Assembly: GCA_964364885.1 (NCBI GenBank)
Contig: CAYIOA010000045.1
Span: forward strand, 1 to 6,501
Source of the DNA: UBA73 sp964364885
Lineage (GTDB): Archaea > Nanobdellota > Nanobdellia > Pacearchaeales > GW2011-AR1
DNA: 6,501 nucleotides
Reading direction: 5' to 3'
Both the position numbers and the translations under genes were made by a program. The notes under the pieces were generated by a model. The model saw only the letters and a program-made list of their open reading frames with translations. It ran no database searches and was not told the origin of the DNA. Positions within the stretch are counted from its first letter, which is position 1. Every line of letters starts with the position of its first letter. Shown here in pieces: positions 5,784-6,501 of this stretch.

Positions 5784-6501
5784 ATGGCTTATGAGACTGT
5801 AGTAAGATTGCCTAAAGAGCTAATAAGAGGAACAGAGGAAGCAAGATTTTTAGGAAAAAATGATTTAATGAAACTAAAAGAGCATGAGTTGCTTTTTTCT
5901 TAAAGGCTAGCAAATATAATGTCCTGTATGATTATCCTTGTAGTGGAGCATTTGAGAGAAGAGCTGTTTCCTCAATAATAGAAGGGCCGTATGAAAGTGA
6001 GCCGGAATTAGAAAAGCAAAGCGATTCTTCAGAGACAGGAAGAGAAATATTAAACTTGCTAGTTCCAAAAGAGAGGATGCCTGTTGCATTTCAGAGAATA
6101 TCGCTTGTTGATTATGAAACTGCAACAGACACTTATAGCCAGGAGCATCTGCTTTTCTTTGAACATTATGACCGTGGAAAAGTCGATTCAGATAAAATCT
6201 GGAGGGCGGGGAGCGACCTTCTGGAGTGTCTCAGAAAAGAGGGGGCTGTAATAAAAAAGACCTCTGACTCGTCTTATACCTCCAGAGGAATTATTAACTC
6301 TTGTTTGTTAGAGGTCAATCTTCAAAAGACAAATTATTATCCCGCTTTATACGTTGCAATACTAGGAAATGAAGAAACACCCAAACATTTGATAGAAGAA
6401 TTGGGAATATCTGCTGTTGAAGAGGCATTTCCTGCTTTTTACAGAGATGTAGGCATCAAGTCTGCTGTAAGGCATGGTCTTGCTTACGACTTTTCCTTTA
6501 A
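5784..6501 (+). CDS. Unrecognised protein, frameshifted in poly-T, 3' end beyond window
   Basis: ATG at 5784 opens a frame of 39 codons (start MAYETVVRLPKELIRGTEE) that stops at TAA 5901-5903. From 5888 the -1 frame is open without a stop to the last base, about 204 codons. It reads as normal protein (FFLKASKYNVLYDYPCSG, later VAFQRISLVDYETATD) but has no ATG until 6076. The two join naturally at the six-T tract 5893-5898: one extra base there would give KEHELLFFLKASKYN. The promoter sits correctly for 5784. The restored product is at least 240 residues, has no signal peptide or membrane segment, and belongs to no family I recognise. The break may be a sequencing error, a real inactivating deletion, or ribosomal frameshifting; the slippery site is not canonical. 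The 3' end lies outside the window. Confidence 0.7.

Noticed and set aside
5907..6125. Minus-strand 72-codon frame.
   Set aside because: It lies antisense to the well-behaved coding stretch of the frameshifted gene, and its product is low-complexity and leucine/phenylalanine-rich, as expected of a shadow frame.

Overview
The window looks like a piece of an AT-rich archaeal genome, most likely a small-genome DPANN lineage (Woesearchaeota/Pacearchaeota-like). The reasons are three TATA-box promoters placed about 26-28 bases before an ATG (leaderless transcripts), a T-run terminator, UGA used as an ordinary stop, and exported proteins of kinds I associate with those lineages: beta-sandwich repeat proteins with paired cysteines, a lamin-tail domain and many N-glycosylation sequons. 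The lineage assignment is inference from protein style, because the window has no marker gene.

Layout. (1) 4-549, minus strand: an unrecognised cytoplasmic protein with its own leaderless promoter. (2) 550-1057: mostly non-coding, with two nested hairpins (651-767) and one doubtful 67-codon ORF. (3) 1028-2202: a TATA box, a probable leaderless 24-codon leader ORF whose stop overlaps the next start, a strong Shine-Dalgarno, and a 357-residue exported protein that is probably an abundant surface protein. It ends in a T-rich terminator. (4) 2249-2431: a dense run of hairpins. The last is a near-perfect inverted copy (55/57) of the hairpin at 651-707, so the surface-protein unit sits between 57-bp inverted repeats. 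(5) 2444-5730: two co-directional genes, probably an operon, for secreted multidomain proteins. The second has a lamin-tail domain at its N-terminus. Their last three modules are paralogous, with cysteine pairs at identical spacing. (6) 5784 to the window end: a leaderless gene of unknown function, broken by a -1 frame change in a poly-T tract and running off the window.

How it fits together. The centre of the window encodes the cell exterior: one likely abundant surface protein and two disulfide-rich, partly glycosylatable exoproteins. The most unusual parts are the inverted-repeat bracket around the surface-protein unit (a candidate invertible or mobile segment), the hairpin cluster with competing pairings just before the two-gene operon, and the leader ORF coupled to the surface-protein gene. 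None of these can be settled from one sequence; each is listed with a test.
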